Source: Polaribacter litorisediminis
GTDB lineage: Bacteria; Bacteroidota; Bacteroidia; Flavobacteriales; Flavobacteriaceae
Reading direction: 5' to 3'
DNA: 64,000 nt
Assembly (NCBI RefSeq): GCF_019968605.1
Contig: NZ_CP082966.1
Coordinates: forward strand, 2,281,001 to 2,345,000
The notes beneath the pieces were generated by a model that had not been told where the DNA came from, ran no database searches, and saw nothing but the letters and a program-made list of their open reading frames with translations. Positions 35,159 through 44,859 of the stretch are shown in pieces. Made by a program: the position numbers and the translations under genes. The stretch's first letter is position 1. Every line of letters begins with the position of its first letter.

Positions 35159-36337
35159 TTGAATTTTGATATTTTAAATGATGATGTACAACAATTCATT
35201 GCCGATAATTTAAAAATAGACATTACCAAACTAATTTTAAAAGGAAGTCCTTTTCCTACAATTTCTGTGCAAGAATTAGCCAATCAAATAGTAGCAAAAC
35301 AAAAATCTGAAAAGAAACTATCTACTTGGTTTTCTGCCAAAAAGATGTATTATCCTCCAAAAATTAGTATCGAACAAACTTCCTCAGAAATAACAGCAAA
35401 CTACAAATCAAAAATCATTTCAGGGGATACAATTATTGATATCACCGGTGGGTTTGGTGTAGATTGTTACTACTTTTCTAAAAAGTTTAAAAAAGTAGTT
35501 CACTGTGAAATAAATGAAGATTTATCAAACATTGTACACTATAACTACCAACAATTAAAAACCAACAATATTGAAGTTTTTTCAGGAAATGGCTTCGATT
35601 TTTTAAAAGAATCTAGCCAAGCTTTTGATTGTATTTATATAGATCCTTCACGACGACATGATGTAAAAGGAAAAGTTTTTTTATTAAAAGATTGCCAACC
35701 TTATATTCCACCAAAACTTAATTTTTTCTTTTCCAAAGCAACACACATCCTAATAAAAGTTTCGCCAATTTTAGACATCAGCAATACTATAAAAGACCTA
35801 AAAAATGTAAAAGAGGTACATATCGTGGCAATACATAATGATGTTAAAGAACTCCTCTTTTTATTAGAAAAAGACTATAATAGTGCGATTAAAATAAAAA
35901 CAGTTAATTACAAAAAAGAAACGTTAGAAACTTTTGATTTCGATTATTTAGAGGAAGTAACCTCAGCATACTCAAAACCACTCACCTATTTATATGAACC
36001 CAATAGCGCAATCTTAAAGTCAGGAGGATTTCATCAAATTTCAAAAAAATTAAATATTTATAAATTACAAGAACATGCGCATTTATATACTTCAGATAAA
36101 CTAATTCAATTTCCAGGTAGAACCTTTGAGATTAAAAATACGATTCCCTACGATAAGAAAAAACTTCTAAAACTTTTACCAGAAAAAAAAGCAAATATTA
36201 CGACAAGAAATTTCCCTAAAACAGTTGCTCAATTTAGAAAAGAAACTAAAATAAAAGATGGTGGAGAATTATATATTTTTTTAACGACCGATCAAAACAA
36301 GAAGCCGCTTATCATTCTTTGTAACAAGCATAAATAA
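35159..36337 (+). CDS. THUMP-like class I SAM-dependent methyltransferase
   Basis: The 392-residue protein starts at a TTG (35159), 6 bp after the transporter; no ATG lies early in the frame. The N-terminal part is helical (VQELANQIVAKQKSEKKLST). The Rossmann methyltransferase motif I follows at about 98-105 (DITGGFGVD). An acidic loop comes after it (CEINEDLSNI), and YIDPSRRHD (about 160-168) is motif IV. A C-terminal THUMP-like domain (KTVAQFRKETKIKDGGELYI) completes it. Bacterial members are probably RNA methyltransferases, but the target is not established. Confidence 0.85.
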   Translation: MNFDILNDDVQQFIADNLKIDITKLILKGSPFPTISVQELANQIVAKQKSEKKLSTWFSAKKMYYPPKISIEQTSSEITANYKSKIISGDTIIDITGGFGVDCYYFSKKFKKVVHCEINEDLSNIVHYNYQQLKTNNIEVFSGNGFDFLKESSQAFDCIYIDPSRRHDVKGKVFLLKDCQPYIPPKLNFFFSKATHILIKVSPILDISNTIKDLKNVKEVHIVAIHNDVKELLFLLEKDYNSAIKIKTVNYKKETLETFDFDYLEEVTSAYSKPLTYLYEPNSAILKSGGFHQISKKLNIYKLQEHAHLYTSDKLIQFPGRTFEIKNTIPYDKKKLLKLLPEKKANITTRNFPKTVAQFRKETKIKDGGELYIFLTTDQNKKPLIILCNKHK

Positions 36338-36494
36338 AGATTAAAACCTTTTGATATTGTAGGTTCAATTCTGTGAAAGCAAAATATGTGAAAACCTTTC
36401 TAGATATTTATGTATTTTATTTATCGCCGATGAAGATCCTAAATTTTAGCACTAGATTTATCTCAAGACTTTTTTTATCCCATTAGTTTTTGCT

Positions 36495-36502
36495 TAGCTT
36501 TG
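36495..36502 (+). promoter_or_regulatory. Candidate -7 box for fdhD
   Basis: TAGCTTTG fits TAnnTTTG and lies 25 bp before the fdhD ATG (36528), similar spacing to the box at 32762. No TTG at the expected -33 distance. Confidence 0.4.
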
Positions 36503-36527
36503 TAAAGAAAAATAACTTTTAGAGTGT

Positions 36528-37334
36528 ATGCAAACAGCTAGTTATCAAGGTGTAAAAGTATCCTTAAAAAATCATGCTAAAATTGATGATTATCTGGTCA
36601 TAGAAGCACCTCTTCAAATAAATATTAACGACGAACCTTATACGGTTGTGATGAGAACCCCTAATGATGATTTTGAATTAATTAGAGGTTTGTTATATGC
36701 AGAGGACATTTATAAAAAAAACGAAAATCTAGCATATACTATAGCAAAAGAATCATTTACAATACCAAGCATTATAAATGTAGTTATTAAAAAAGAAGAT
36801 TTAAGAAAAGGGTACTTAAACAAACGAACGCTACTATCGGTATCTTCTTGTGGTATTTGTGGTAAAACAAAATTACAAGATTTAAAAGTTTATGGAAAAA
36901 AGCTACAAAACCACAACAGTATTTCTTCAAAAAACCTGCATCAGATGTACACCGTAATGAGTCGTTTTCAAGAAACTTTTAAAAAAACTGGAGGAAGCCA
37001 TGCCGCAGCTATTTTTAATAAGGCCGAGGAGTTATTAACGCTTAAAGAAGATTTAGGCAGACATAATGCTGTAGATAAAACGGTGGGAGATTTACTTCAA
37101 AAAAATGAGTTAAAAAATGCCCATTATTTGTTAGTGAGTGGCAGAGTTTCTTATGAAATTGTTACCAAAGCTTTTATTGCAAAAATTAGGGTTATTGTTG
37201 CTATTTCTGCGTGCTCTTCATTGGCAGTAGATTTTGCTAAAGAATTCGGAATTTGCTTAATTGGTTTTACTAGAAATCAAAAAATGACCATTTATGCCAA
37301 TCCAAATGTTATAAATATTGCCGAAAATGACTAA
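36528..37334 (+). CDS. fdhD: Formate dehydrogenase accessory sulfurtransferase
   Basis: FdhD delivers sulfur to the molybdenum cofactor of formate-dehydrogenase-type enzymes. The 268-residue protein has the catalytic dicysteine loop SSCGICGK (Cys108, Cys111), GGSHAAAIF and EDLGRHNAVDK, then the C-terminal SGRVSYEIVTK. It overlaps by 8 bp the YdeP-type molybdoenzyme gene, so they are co-translated and FdhD probably matures that enzyme. Confidence 0.95.
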   Translation: MQTASYQGVKVSLKNHAKIDDYLVIEAPLQININDEPYTVVMRTPNDDFELIRGLLYAEDIYKKNENLAYTIAKESFTIPSIINVVIKKEDLRKGYLNKRTLLSVSSCGICGKTKLQDLKVYGKKLQNHNSISSKNLHQMYTVMSRFQETFKKTGGSHAAAIFNKAEELLTLKEDLGRHNAVDKTVGDLLQKNELKNAHYLLVSGRVSYEIVTKAFIAKIRVIVAISACSSLAVDFAKEFGICLIGFTRNQKMTIYANPNVINIAEND

Positions 37335-39618
37335 AAAAACTACAGCACAACCTCCAGAAAAATTAACAGGAATTAAACTTCAAAAAATTCCTACTTCGTC
37401 TGTTGGACCGAAAGCAATTGCCTCTGCTTTAAACCATATTAAAAACGAAGTTGGCATCGTTAAAGGAATTGGTTTGTTAAAAAACCTAAATCAAAAAGAT
37501 GGTTTTGACTGCCCTGGATGTGCATGGCCAGATCCTGACGAAAAACGTGCTTTTTTAGCAGAATATTGCGAAAATGGTGCAAAAGCTGTTGCGGAAGAAG
37601 CGACCAAAAACAGAATTTCAGCCCCATTTTTCGCTACGTATTCAGTACAAGAATTAGCCAAACTATCTGATTATGAAATCGGTAAAAAAGGAAGAATTAC
37701 ACAACCTGTATATTTACCCGAAGGTGCAACGCATTACAAAGAAATTTCTTGGCAAGATGCATTTCAACTAATAGCAGACGAGTTAAACACTTTGAAATCT
37801 CCTGATGAAGCTATTTTTTATACTTCGGGCAGAACCAGCAATGAAGCTGCTTTTTTATATCAATTATTTGTACGTCAATTTGGCACCAATAATTTACCAG
37901 ATTGTTCTAATATGTGTCATGAATCTAGTGGCGCAGCCCTTTCAGAAACTTTAGGAATTGGCAAAGGATCAGTAACTTTAGATGATTTTAACCATACGGA
38001 TTTGATTATTGTTATCGGTCAAAACCCAGGCACAAATCATCCAAGAATGTTAACGGCTTTAAGTGAAGCCAAGAAAAAAGGAAGTAAAATTATGACGATA
38101 AATCCACTCCCTGAAGTGGGTTTAATGAATTACAAAGACCCACAGAATCCTTTAAAATGGATCGGTTCTGGTCAAGATTTAACCGATTTGTTTTTACAAG
38201 TAAAAATAAATGGTGACGTGGCTTTGCTGAAAATAATTTTAAAATTGATGCTAAAGCAAGAAGAAAACGTTCCTTATTCTGTTTTTGATTATGATTTTAT
38301 CACAAAAAAAACCCAGGGTATTGATGCTTTATTAGACGATTTAGAAACCTACTCAATCGATTCTTTATTACCTCAAACAGGTATCCCTTTTGAAAAAATA
38401 AAAGAAGCCGCAGATTTAATTATCAACCATAAAAAAATAATTATTTGTTGGGCAATGGGCATTACCCAGCATAAAAATGCGGTTGATAATATCAGAGAAA
38501 TTGTAAATATTTTACTATTAAAAGGTAGTATTGGTAAACAAGGAGCTGGCACCTGCCCTGTTCGCGGGCATTCTAATGTGCAAGGAGATAGAACGATGGG
38601 TATCTGGGAAAAAATGCCCGATACTTTTTTAGATACATTAGAGACTAATTTTAATTTTAAAGCACCAAGAAAACATGGATTTGATGTGGTAAATGCTATT
38701 GAAGCCATGCATACAAAAAAGGCAAAAGTGTTTTTTGGAATGGGTGGTAATTTTGTTTCAGCAACCCCGGATACAGAATTTACCGCAACGGCTTTAAAAA
38801 ACTGCAATTTAACGGTTCACGTTTCTACAAAACTCAACCGAAGTCATGTAATTCATGGTAAAAAAGCATTAATATTACCTTGTTTAGGCAGATCTGAAAA
38901 AGATATTCAAAAAACTGGTGAGCAATTTGTTTCCGTAGAAAACTCTATGGGAGTTGTTCATAAATCTCAAGGACATTTAAAACCTTGCTCTGAAGATGTG
39001 TTAAGTGAAGCTGCCATCGTTGCTGGTTTGGCAAAGGCTACTTTAAAAAATTCATCTACAGATTGGAGCGAATTAATTTCTAATTATGACTTTATTCGGG
39101 ATAAAATCGAAGCGACTATTGATGGTTTTGAAGAGTATAATAAAAGAGTAAGAATTAAAGGAGGCTTTTATTTACCCAACAAAACAAGAGACAATAATTT
39201 TGACGATACTGCCACTGGTCGAGCCAATTTTAGCATCAATAAACCCTCAGAAATTGTACTAACAGAACATCAATTTATAATGATGACAATAAGAACACAC
39301 GATCAATATAACACTACTATTTATGGTTTAAATGATCGTTATAGAGGAGTTCTAAACGAACGCAGAGTTATTTTTATGAATGCTGAAGACATGAAAAAAC
39401 TAGCTATAGAAAAACTAGATTTGGTTGATTTAACGAGCCATTTTAACGGAGAAAAAAGAGAAGCTCGTGGTTTTTTAGCAATTCCTTATAACATTCCAGC
39501 GCAATGCACTGCAACTTATTTTCCGGAAGCAAATGTGCTGGTGCCTTTAAAAAGCACAGCTACTATTAGCAATACTCCTACTTCCAAAACTGTCATAATT
39601 TCTATCAAAAAAAGATAA
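37327..39618 (+). CDS. FdhF/YdeP-family molybdopterin oxidoreductase
   Basis: The protein is 763 residues from ATG 37327; a TTG at 37318 would extend it by three codons. The N-terminal region has DCPGCAWPDP (Cys62, Cys65 pair), and residues about 190-205 have CSNMCHESSGAAL. The molybdopterin-binding motifs GQNPGTNHPR and CPVRGHSNVQGDRTMG are intact. The C-terminal molybdopterin-dinucleotide domain is ATGRANFSI onwards (MMTIRTHDQYNTTIYG). YdeP proteins are formate-dehydrogenase-like, often without a typical [4Fe-4S] site; physiological substrate is not established. The fdhD overlap supports Mo-cofactor use. Confidence 0.93.
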   Translation: MTKKTTAQPPEKLTGIKLQKIPTSSVGPKAIASALNHIKNEVGIVKGIGLLKNLNQKDGFDCPGCAWPDPDEKRAFLAEYCENGAKAVAEEATKNRISAPFFATYSVQELAKLSDYEIGKKGRITQPVYLPEGATHYKEISWQDAFQLIADELNTLKSPDEAIFYTSGRTSNEAAFLYQLFVRQFGTNNLPDCSNMCHESSGAALSETLGIGKGSVTLDDFNHTDLIIVIGQNPGTNHPRMLTALSEAKKKGSKIMTINPLPEVGLMNYKDPQNPLKWIGSGQDLTDLFLQVKINGDVALLKIILKLMLKQEENVPYSVFDYDFITKKTQGIDALLDDLETYSIDSLLPQTGIPFEKIKEAADLIINHKKIIICWAMGITQHKNAVDNIREIVNILLLKGSIGKQGAGTCPVRGHSNVQGDRTMGIWEKMPDTFLDTLETNFNFKAPRKHGFDVVNAIEAMHTKKAKVFFGMGGNFVSATPDTEFTATALKNCNLTVHVSTKLNRSHVIHGKKALILPCLGRSEKDIQKTGEQFVSVENSMGVVHKSQGHLKPCSEDVLSEAAIVAGLAKATLKNSSTDWSELISNYDFIRDKIEATIDGFEEYNKRVRIKGGFYLPNKTRDNNFDDTATGRANFSINKPSEIVLTEHQFIMMTIRTHDQYNTTIYGLNDRYRGVLNERRVIFMNAEDMKKLAIEKLDLVDLTSHFNGEKREARGFLAIPYNIPAQCTATYFPEANVLVPLKSTATISNTPTSKTVIISIKKR

Positions 39619-39627
39619 TTTCATCCT

Positions 39628-41157
39628 ATGAAAAAAAATTTATTTTTACTCGCTATACTATTTTCAGTCCAAATATTAAACGCTCAAAACAACCAAGTTC
39701 CTGAAAAGAAAATTCAAAAAGCATTTGCAAAAACAGATTTTCTATCGATTGAAATGCCAGATTTCAATGAAAAAAATATGGGTTTTAGTGGAATTCATTA
39801 CAACCTTATGTTGAACAATTGGTCTTATGCTGGTTTGGGTATTTATGGATCTATAAGCGGCATCAGAGGAGGATTTTTCACTTTGGGTGTAAATGCCGGA
39901 ATTAAGAAATATTTTGGTAAAGATTTCTATATCGATACAGGTTTCCATTTTGGCGGCGGAGGTGGCGCAGCGGCTCCAGATGGCGGTGGTGCTTTTATAC
40001 TGCCTCATTTTAATCTAGGATACGATTTTAAAAATTTCTCTTTAAATTCTGGTTGGAGTTATGTTGATTTTTTTGACGGTGGCCTCATAAAAGGACATCA
40101 AATAAATGTAGGATTAGAAATTCCATTAAATTACGATTATGCTGATTATGGTGTTTCAGAAAACGAATATGATTTAGCTGCTTTAAAAAAGTCTGGTTGG
40201 AATATCAATTCAAAAAGAACATCACTCATGCTTCATTTTAACAATTTAAAGGTACAAGGTGATGAAACAAATAAGAATGTACAACGCTTAGGCAGAGCAA
40301 CCATTCGATTGGCTGGTTTTGAATTCGCTAGTTATTTTTCTAAAAACTGGTTTACTTTCATTAAAGTTGATGGCGCTTATGATGGGATAAGAGCAGGGTA
40401 TATGGATGTGTTTTTAGGCGGTGGCTATCACTTTGCTTTCAACAACAATCGAACAAATCTTCTTGCCAAATTTGGAGCAGGTGCAGGCGGCGGCGGCGGT
40501 GTAGAATCTAAGGGTGGTTTTTTAATTTATCCTGACATTTCTATAGAGCAGAGAATATTTAATGACATTTACCTTTCTATTAACAAAGGTTTTGTCATGT
40601 CACCAGATGCCACTTTTTACACTTCTTCCTTTGGTGTTGGTTTAAAATATTATGTAGAGAGAAACGGCATCATTTCAAAAGAAAAAAGTTTTAAATCCGG
40701 TAAATTTAAAGGTTTAGAGGTTATTACAAAACACGATATCTATGTAAAAGCAAAACGAGATGCAAATCCTTCAGAAGATATGCATCAGATATCACTTCAG
40801 ATTAATTTAGATTTAAATAAAAATGTTTTTTTAGCAGGTCAAACTTCATTTGCTAATTTTGGAGGTGCAGGTGCGTATGCAGAAGGTATTGTTGGTTTGG
40901 GCACTAGGTCAAATGCTTTATTAAATGGTAAATTCTCACTTTTTGCACAAATATTAGGCGGTGCTGCTGGAGGTGGCGGCATTAGTACAGGGCAAGGTTT
41001 TATTATAAAACCAAGTACTGGCCTCAACTATAAACTAAATAAAAAGGTAAGTTTTAGAACTTCCGGTGGTTATGTAAAGGCTATGGGAGGAAATTTAAGT
41101 AGTGTGTTTGTAAACTTTGGAATAAAATATCATTTGTCATTTTTAAAAATGAAATGA
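39628..41157 (+). CDS. Predicted outer-membrane beta-barrel with three Gly-rich repeats
   Basis: The 509-residue protein has a signal peptide (LLAILFSVQILNAQN) and then long runs of alternating hydrophobic residues typical of outer-membrane beta strands. Three Gly-rich loops recur: FGGGGGAAAPDGGGAF (107-122), GAGAGGGGGVESKGGF (about 283-298) and GGAAGGGGISTGQGF (444-458). Each is followed by a similar strand (ILPHFNLGY, LIYPDISIE, IIKPSTGLN). So three homologous barrel segments seem joined. No known family is recognised. It lies 9 bp downstream of the YdeP-type gene but has its own signal sequence. Confidence 0.75.
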   Translation: MKKNLFLLAILFSVQILNAQNNQVPEKKIQKAFAKTDFLSIEMPDFNEKNMGFSGIHYNLMLNNWSYAGLGIYGSISGIRGGFFTLGVNAGIKKYFGKDFYIDTGFHFGGGGGAAAPDGGGAFILPHFNLGYDFKNFSLNSGWSYVDFFDGGLIKGHQINVGLEIPLNYDYADYGVSENEYDLAALKKSGWNINSKRTSLMLHFNNLKVQGDETNKNVQRLGRATIRLAGFEFASYFSKNWFTFIKVDGAYDGIRAGYMDVFLGGGYHFAFNNNRTNLLAKFGAGAGGGGGVESKGGFLIYPDISIEQRIFNDIYLSINKGFVMSPDATFYTSSFGVGLKYYVERNGIISKEKSFKSGKFKGLEVITKHDIYVKAKRDANPSEDMHQISLQINLDLNKNVFLAGQTSFANFGGAGAYAEGIVGLGTRSNALLNGKFSLFAQILGGAAGGGGISTGQGFIIKPSTGLNYKLNKKVSFRTSGGYVKAMGGNLSSVFVNFGIKYHLSFLKMK

Positions 41158-41198
41158 TAAAAAAGCTTATTTTTAAAGAATATAAATTCTCATGAAAA

Positions 41199-42833
41199 AT
41201 GAAAGTCAAGTTTCTCCTATTTATTAGTTCGTTATTTATTTTAAACTCTCAGACCATCAAATCTCAAGGAATCTATATTACTCCTCGTCCTCAAGAAATA
41301 ACTACAGGATATAATGCCTTGAAAATTAGCTCAGAAACGCAGATTATTTTTGATAACGAAAGCGAAAATAGTGCCCAGAAATTAACAGCGTATTTTAAAA
41401 AGGATTTTGATATAACTTTAAAAACGACCAATTATCAAGGTTTAAAAAAGAATTTTATCGCTTTTCAAGCGGATGAAAGCCTGTCTGATGAAGGTTATGA
41501 ACTAAGCGTTTCTAAAGATAATATTATAATTTGTGCTAAAAATGATGCGGGTTGGTTCTATGCAATACAAACCTTAAAACAAATTTGTTCGTTTAGTTCT
41601 TATTATTCAAAATACGAAAAATATATCGAGATAAAAGAAATAAAGATTAAAGATGCTCCTAGATTTAAATGGAGATCTTTTATGTTAGATGAGGCAAGAT
41701 ACTTTAAAGGAATGGAACAGGTTAAAATGTTGTTAGATGAAATGGCATTTTTAAAAATGAATATTTTTCATTGGCATTTGGTTGATGATCAAGGTTGGCG
41801 TATTGAAATCAAAAAATATCCTAAACTAACCGAAATTGGTTCTAAAAGAAAAAGTACACAAATTGGTCCTTTGCAATGGGACAGTCCTATACAGTCTGCA
41901 GAACCTCATGAAGGTTTTTATACACAAGAGCAAATTAAAGAGATCATAGCCTATGCCAAAGAAAGACATATCACCGTGGTTCCTGAAATAGAAATGCCTG
42001 GTCATTCTACTGCTGCAATTGCTTCTTATCCTTGGTTAGGAACCTCAAAAAAAGAAATAGAAGTCCCTATTAAATTTGGTGTTGGTAAAGATGTCTATGA
42101 TGTAACCGACCCTAGAGTTTATACATTTTTAACGGATGTTTTAGAGGAAGTAATGGCACTTTTCCCATCAAAAATAATTCATATTGGTGGTGATGAAGTA
42201 AAGTATAATCAGTGGAAATCGTCACCTTCTGTGAATGCATACATGAAGGAGAAACAATTAAAAACACCTGCTGATTTACAAGTTTATTTTACCAACAAAA
42301 TCTCTAAATATTTACAAAGCAAGGGAAGAAGAATGATGGGTTGGAATGAAATTATGGGGCACAATCTGCATGCATACCAAGATCAAAAAGACACAAAAAC
42401 TACTCAAAAATTAGCACAAGAAAGTATTATTCATTTTTGGAAAGGAGATGTACAGTTGGCAACCACCGCTGCTAGTAATGGTTATGAAATTGTAAATTCT
42501 CTTCATAATTTTACCTATTTGGATTATCGATATAAAAATTTACCCTTATCAAAAGCATATTCTTTTGACCCTATTCCTGAAAAATTAGATGAAAAATATC
42601 ATGACAAAGTGATTGGTTTGGGCTGTCAAATGTGGGGAGAATGGATTCCTACAAACGGAGAAATGCATTACAAAGTTTTTCCAAGAATTGCCGCTTATGC
42701 AGAAGTTGGTTGGACAGAAAAAGAACATAAGAACTTTAGTTCTTTTAAAGGCGCTCTAAGAAACCTACAGAAAAGATGGACTGCCAAAGGAATCTACTTT
42801 GCACCGGATGAATTTGTAGAAAAAAAGAAATAA
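41199..42833 (+). CDS. Beta-N-acetylhexosaminidase, GH20
   Basis: GH20 enzymes remove terminal GlcNAc/GalNAc by substrate-assisted catalysis. The 544-residue protein has a signal peptide (LFISSLFILNSQTIKSQ), a GH20b-type N-terminal domain (about 25-150) and a (beta/alpha)8 domain. That domain opens with FKWRSFMLDEARYF and MNIFHWHLVDDQGWRIEI. The catalytic pair is Asp332-Glu333 in HIGGDEVKYNQW. The C-terminal Trp stacking motif is MWGEWIPT. It heads a cluster with a sugar kinase, nucleotidyltransferase and symporter, 3 bp before the kinase gene. Confidence 0.95.
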   Translation: MKVKFLLFISSLFILNSQTIKSQGIYITPRPQEITTGYNALKISSETQIIFDNESENSAQKLTAYFKKDFDITLKTTNYQGLKKNFIAFQADESLSDEGYELSVSKDNIIICAKNDAGWFYAIQTLKQICSFSSYYSKYEKYIEIKEIKIKDAPRFKWRSFMLDEARYFKGMEQVKMLLDEMAFLKMNIFHWHLVDDQGWRIEIKKYPKLTEIGSKRKSTQIGPLQWDSPIQSAEPHEGFYTQEQIKEIIAYAKERHITVVPEIEMPGHSTAAIASYPWLGTSKKEIEVPIKFGVGKDVYDVTDPRVYTFLTDVLEEVMALFPSKIIHIGGDEVKYNQWKSSPSVNAYMKEKQLKTPADLQVYFTNKISKYLQSKGRRMMGWNEIMGHNLHAYQDQKDTKTTQKLAQESIIHFWKGDVQLATTAASNGYEIVNSLHNFTYLDYRYKNLPLSKAYSFDPIPEKLDEKYHDKVIGLGCQMWGEWIPTNGEMHYKVFPRIAAYAEVGWTEKEHKNFSSFKGALRNLQKRWTAKGIYFAPDEFVEKKK

Positions 42834-42836
42834 AAT

Positions 42837-43922
42837 TTGAGAGAAATTACATCCATTGCACCAGGAAGAACCTGCTTGTTTGGCGATCATCAAGACTATT
42901 TAGGATTGCCTATTATTGCTTGCGCCATCAATCAACATATCACCTTAAAAGCAATAGAAAATAATACCAATTTCTTTCAAATTGATCTACCAGATATTCA
43001 TCAAAAAAGAACGATTCCTTTAAATGATGTGGAGGCAACTTTAAAAAAAGGAGATCATTTTATTGCGGCTTTAAAAGTTTTAAAAAAATTAAATTGCATT
43101 CCAAATTGTGGCTTTGACATTCACATTACAGGAACCATTCCTATTAATTCAGGTACCTCTAGCTCCTCTGCCTTGGTCGTTGCTTGGGTTCAATTTTTAA
43201 TAAAAGCCTTCGGACCACAAACCCTACTAACCGCTGAAACTATTTCTCAACTTGCTTTTGAAGCAGAAGTTACCGCGTTTAATGCACCCGGAGGAAAAAT
43301 GGATCAATACAGCATCGGGTTGGGGAATATTATTTATTTAGAAACCGGCGACTATTTTTCTTATGAAGTTTTAAAAGCTCCTTTATCGGGGCTTATTATG
43401 GCTGCATCTGGAGTTCCTAAAGAAACCATCAGCTTGTTAAAAAAGTTAAAAACCAATTCTTGGAAAGCTATCCATGAAGTAAAGAAAAAAATTCCTAATT
43501 TTAAAATTGAAGAAGCTAATATTGAAAATTTACAACTATATTTAAATTGTGTTTCTGATGATTTAAGACCTTATTTAGAAGCTGCTATTGGTAATTTTGA
43601 TGTAACCCAAAAAGCCTTGGTTGAGTTCAGAAAAGAAACTTTGGATATGGTTACCATTGGTCATTTAATGAACCAACATCATCATTATTTAAAAAACCTT
43701 TTAAAAATTACGGTCCCTAAAATTGATGCCATGATCGATGCCGCGCTAGATGCAGGTGCTTTAGGTGCAAAAATTGTAGGTTCAGGTGGTGGTGGAAGTA
43801 TTGCCGTTTTATCACTTAAAAACAAGGAGAAAAAAATTATAAACGCTATTTTAGCCGCAGGTGCAATAGATGCATATACCGTTGCTATAGATACAGGCGC
43901 AAGGGTATTTGTAACCGAATAA
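42837..43922 (+). CDS. GHMP-family sugar 1-kinase (galactokinase-like)
   Basis: The 361-residue protein starts at a TTG (42837), 3 bp after the GH20 gene. The substrate loop PGRTCLFGDHQDYLGL (about 9-24) and the ATP-binding Ser cluster GTSSSSALV (106-114) follow the galactokinase/arabinokinase plan, and the last motif is GSGGGGSI (about 317-324). The group phosphorylates hexoses or hexosamines at C1. Because the next gene is a sugar nucleotidyltransferase, the product is probably a sugar-1-phosphate for NDP-sugar synthesis. The substrate is unknown; the GH20 neighbour suggests a GlcNAc/GalNAc-like sugar, but this is inference. Confidence 0.85.
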   Translation: MREITSIAPGRTCLFGDHQDYLGLPIIACAINQHITLKAIENNTNFFQIDLPDIHQKRTIPLNDVEATLKKGDHFIAALKVLKKLNCIPNCGFDIHITGTIPINSGTSSSSALVVAWVQFLIKAFGPQTLLTAETISQLAFEAEVTAFNAPGGKMDQYSIGLGNIIYLETGDYFSYEVLKAPLSGLIMAASGVPKETISLLKKLKTNSWKAIHEVKKKIPNFKIEEANIENLQLYLNCVSDDLRPYLEAAIGNFDVTQKALVEFRKETLDMVTIGHLMNQHHHYLKNLLKITVPKIDAMIDAALDAGALGAKIVGSGGGGSIAVLSLKNKEKKIINAILAAGAIDAYTVAIDTGARVFVTE

Positions 43923-43924
43923 TT

Positions 43925-44809
43925 ATGAACTATAAAATGCATAAAAATCTAATTATTTTAGCTGGCGGACTCTCTTCTAGGATGAAAAAATCCTTGCAAT
44001 CAGATCATATTAGTGATGAACAAAATAGCCAAGCAAATGATAGAAGTAAGAGCTTAATTAGTGTGGGTAAAGAAAACCGACCTTTAATGGATTATCTTTT
44101 ATACAACGCAAAAAAGGCAGGTTACCAAAACATCTACATTGTGATTAATGAAAAAGGAGGGTTGTTCAAAGAATATTATGGACAAAAATCTACCAACAAT
44201 CATTTTAAAGGTCTTAACATTTCCTTTCCTATTCAATACATTCCTAAAGATAGGGTAAAACCTTTGGGCACTGCAGACGCTGTTTTTCAGGCAGTGGAAC
44301 AATTTCCTGAATTAAACTCTCAACAATATACAGTTTGTAATAGTGATAATTTGTATTCGGAAGCCTCTTTAAGAGCGTTAAGAGAAACCAATCATTTAAA
44401 TGCATTTATCTGTTATGATCGAGATGCTTTAAAATTTTCACTTGAAAAAATTTTTCGTTTTGCAATCATCAGTCTCAATGATAAAAATTATTTAAAAAAC
44501 ATCATTGAAAAACCAGCTATTGAATTTGCAGATAATTATAAGGACAATTTAGGAAAAATTAGAGTGAGTATGAATATTTTTAAATTTGATGGCAGCCTGA
44601 TGTATCCCTATTTAAAAAATTGCCCAATACATGCAAAAAGAAATGAAAAAGAGTTGCCTACGGCTATTTTAAATTGTGTAAAAGATAATGCACAAGCATT
44701 TTTAGGAATTCCGATTTCTGAACATGTACCCGATTTAACCGCAAAAGAAGATATCATCCTCATTAAAGAATATCTTAGAAAACACTATCCAAATACATTA
44801 AATTGGTAA
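43925..44809 (+). CDS. NTP-transferase family sugar-1-phosphate nucleotidyltransferase
   Basis: The 294-residue protein opens NLIILAGGLSSRMKK, a rearranged GxGxR nucleotide-binding loop. A long insert of polar residues follows (about 24-38, LQSDHISDEQNSQAND), which is unusual at this position. The remaining motifs match: KPLGTADAVFQAVEQF (about 110-125), CNSDN at about 136-140 for metal binding, and IIEKP at about 194-198. ATG 43925 begins 2 bp after the kinase gene stop; an internal ATG (43937) is an alternative start. Together with the GHMP kinase it would convert a free sugar to an NDP-sugar. Confidence 0.84.
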   Translation: MNYKMHKNLIILAGGLSSRMKKSLQSDHISDEQNSQANDRSKSLISVGKENRPLMDYLLYNAKKAGYQNIYIVINEKGGLFKEYYGQKSTNNHFKGLNISFPIQYIPKDRVKPLGTADAVFQAVEQFPELNSQQYTVCNSDNLYSEASLRALRETNHLNAFICYDRDALKFSLEKIFRFAIISLNDKNYLKNIIEKPAIEFADNYKDNLGKIRVSMNIFKFDGSLMYPYLKNCPIHAKRNEKELPTAILNCVKDNAQAFLGIPISEHVPDLTAKEDIILIKEYLRKHYPNTLNW

Positions 44810-44859
44810 GCATTAAATTTCTATATTGCCATCATCCTAACCCATAACCATAAAATTTC

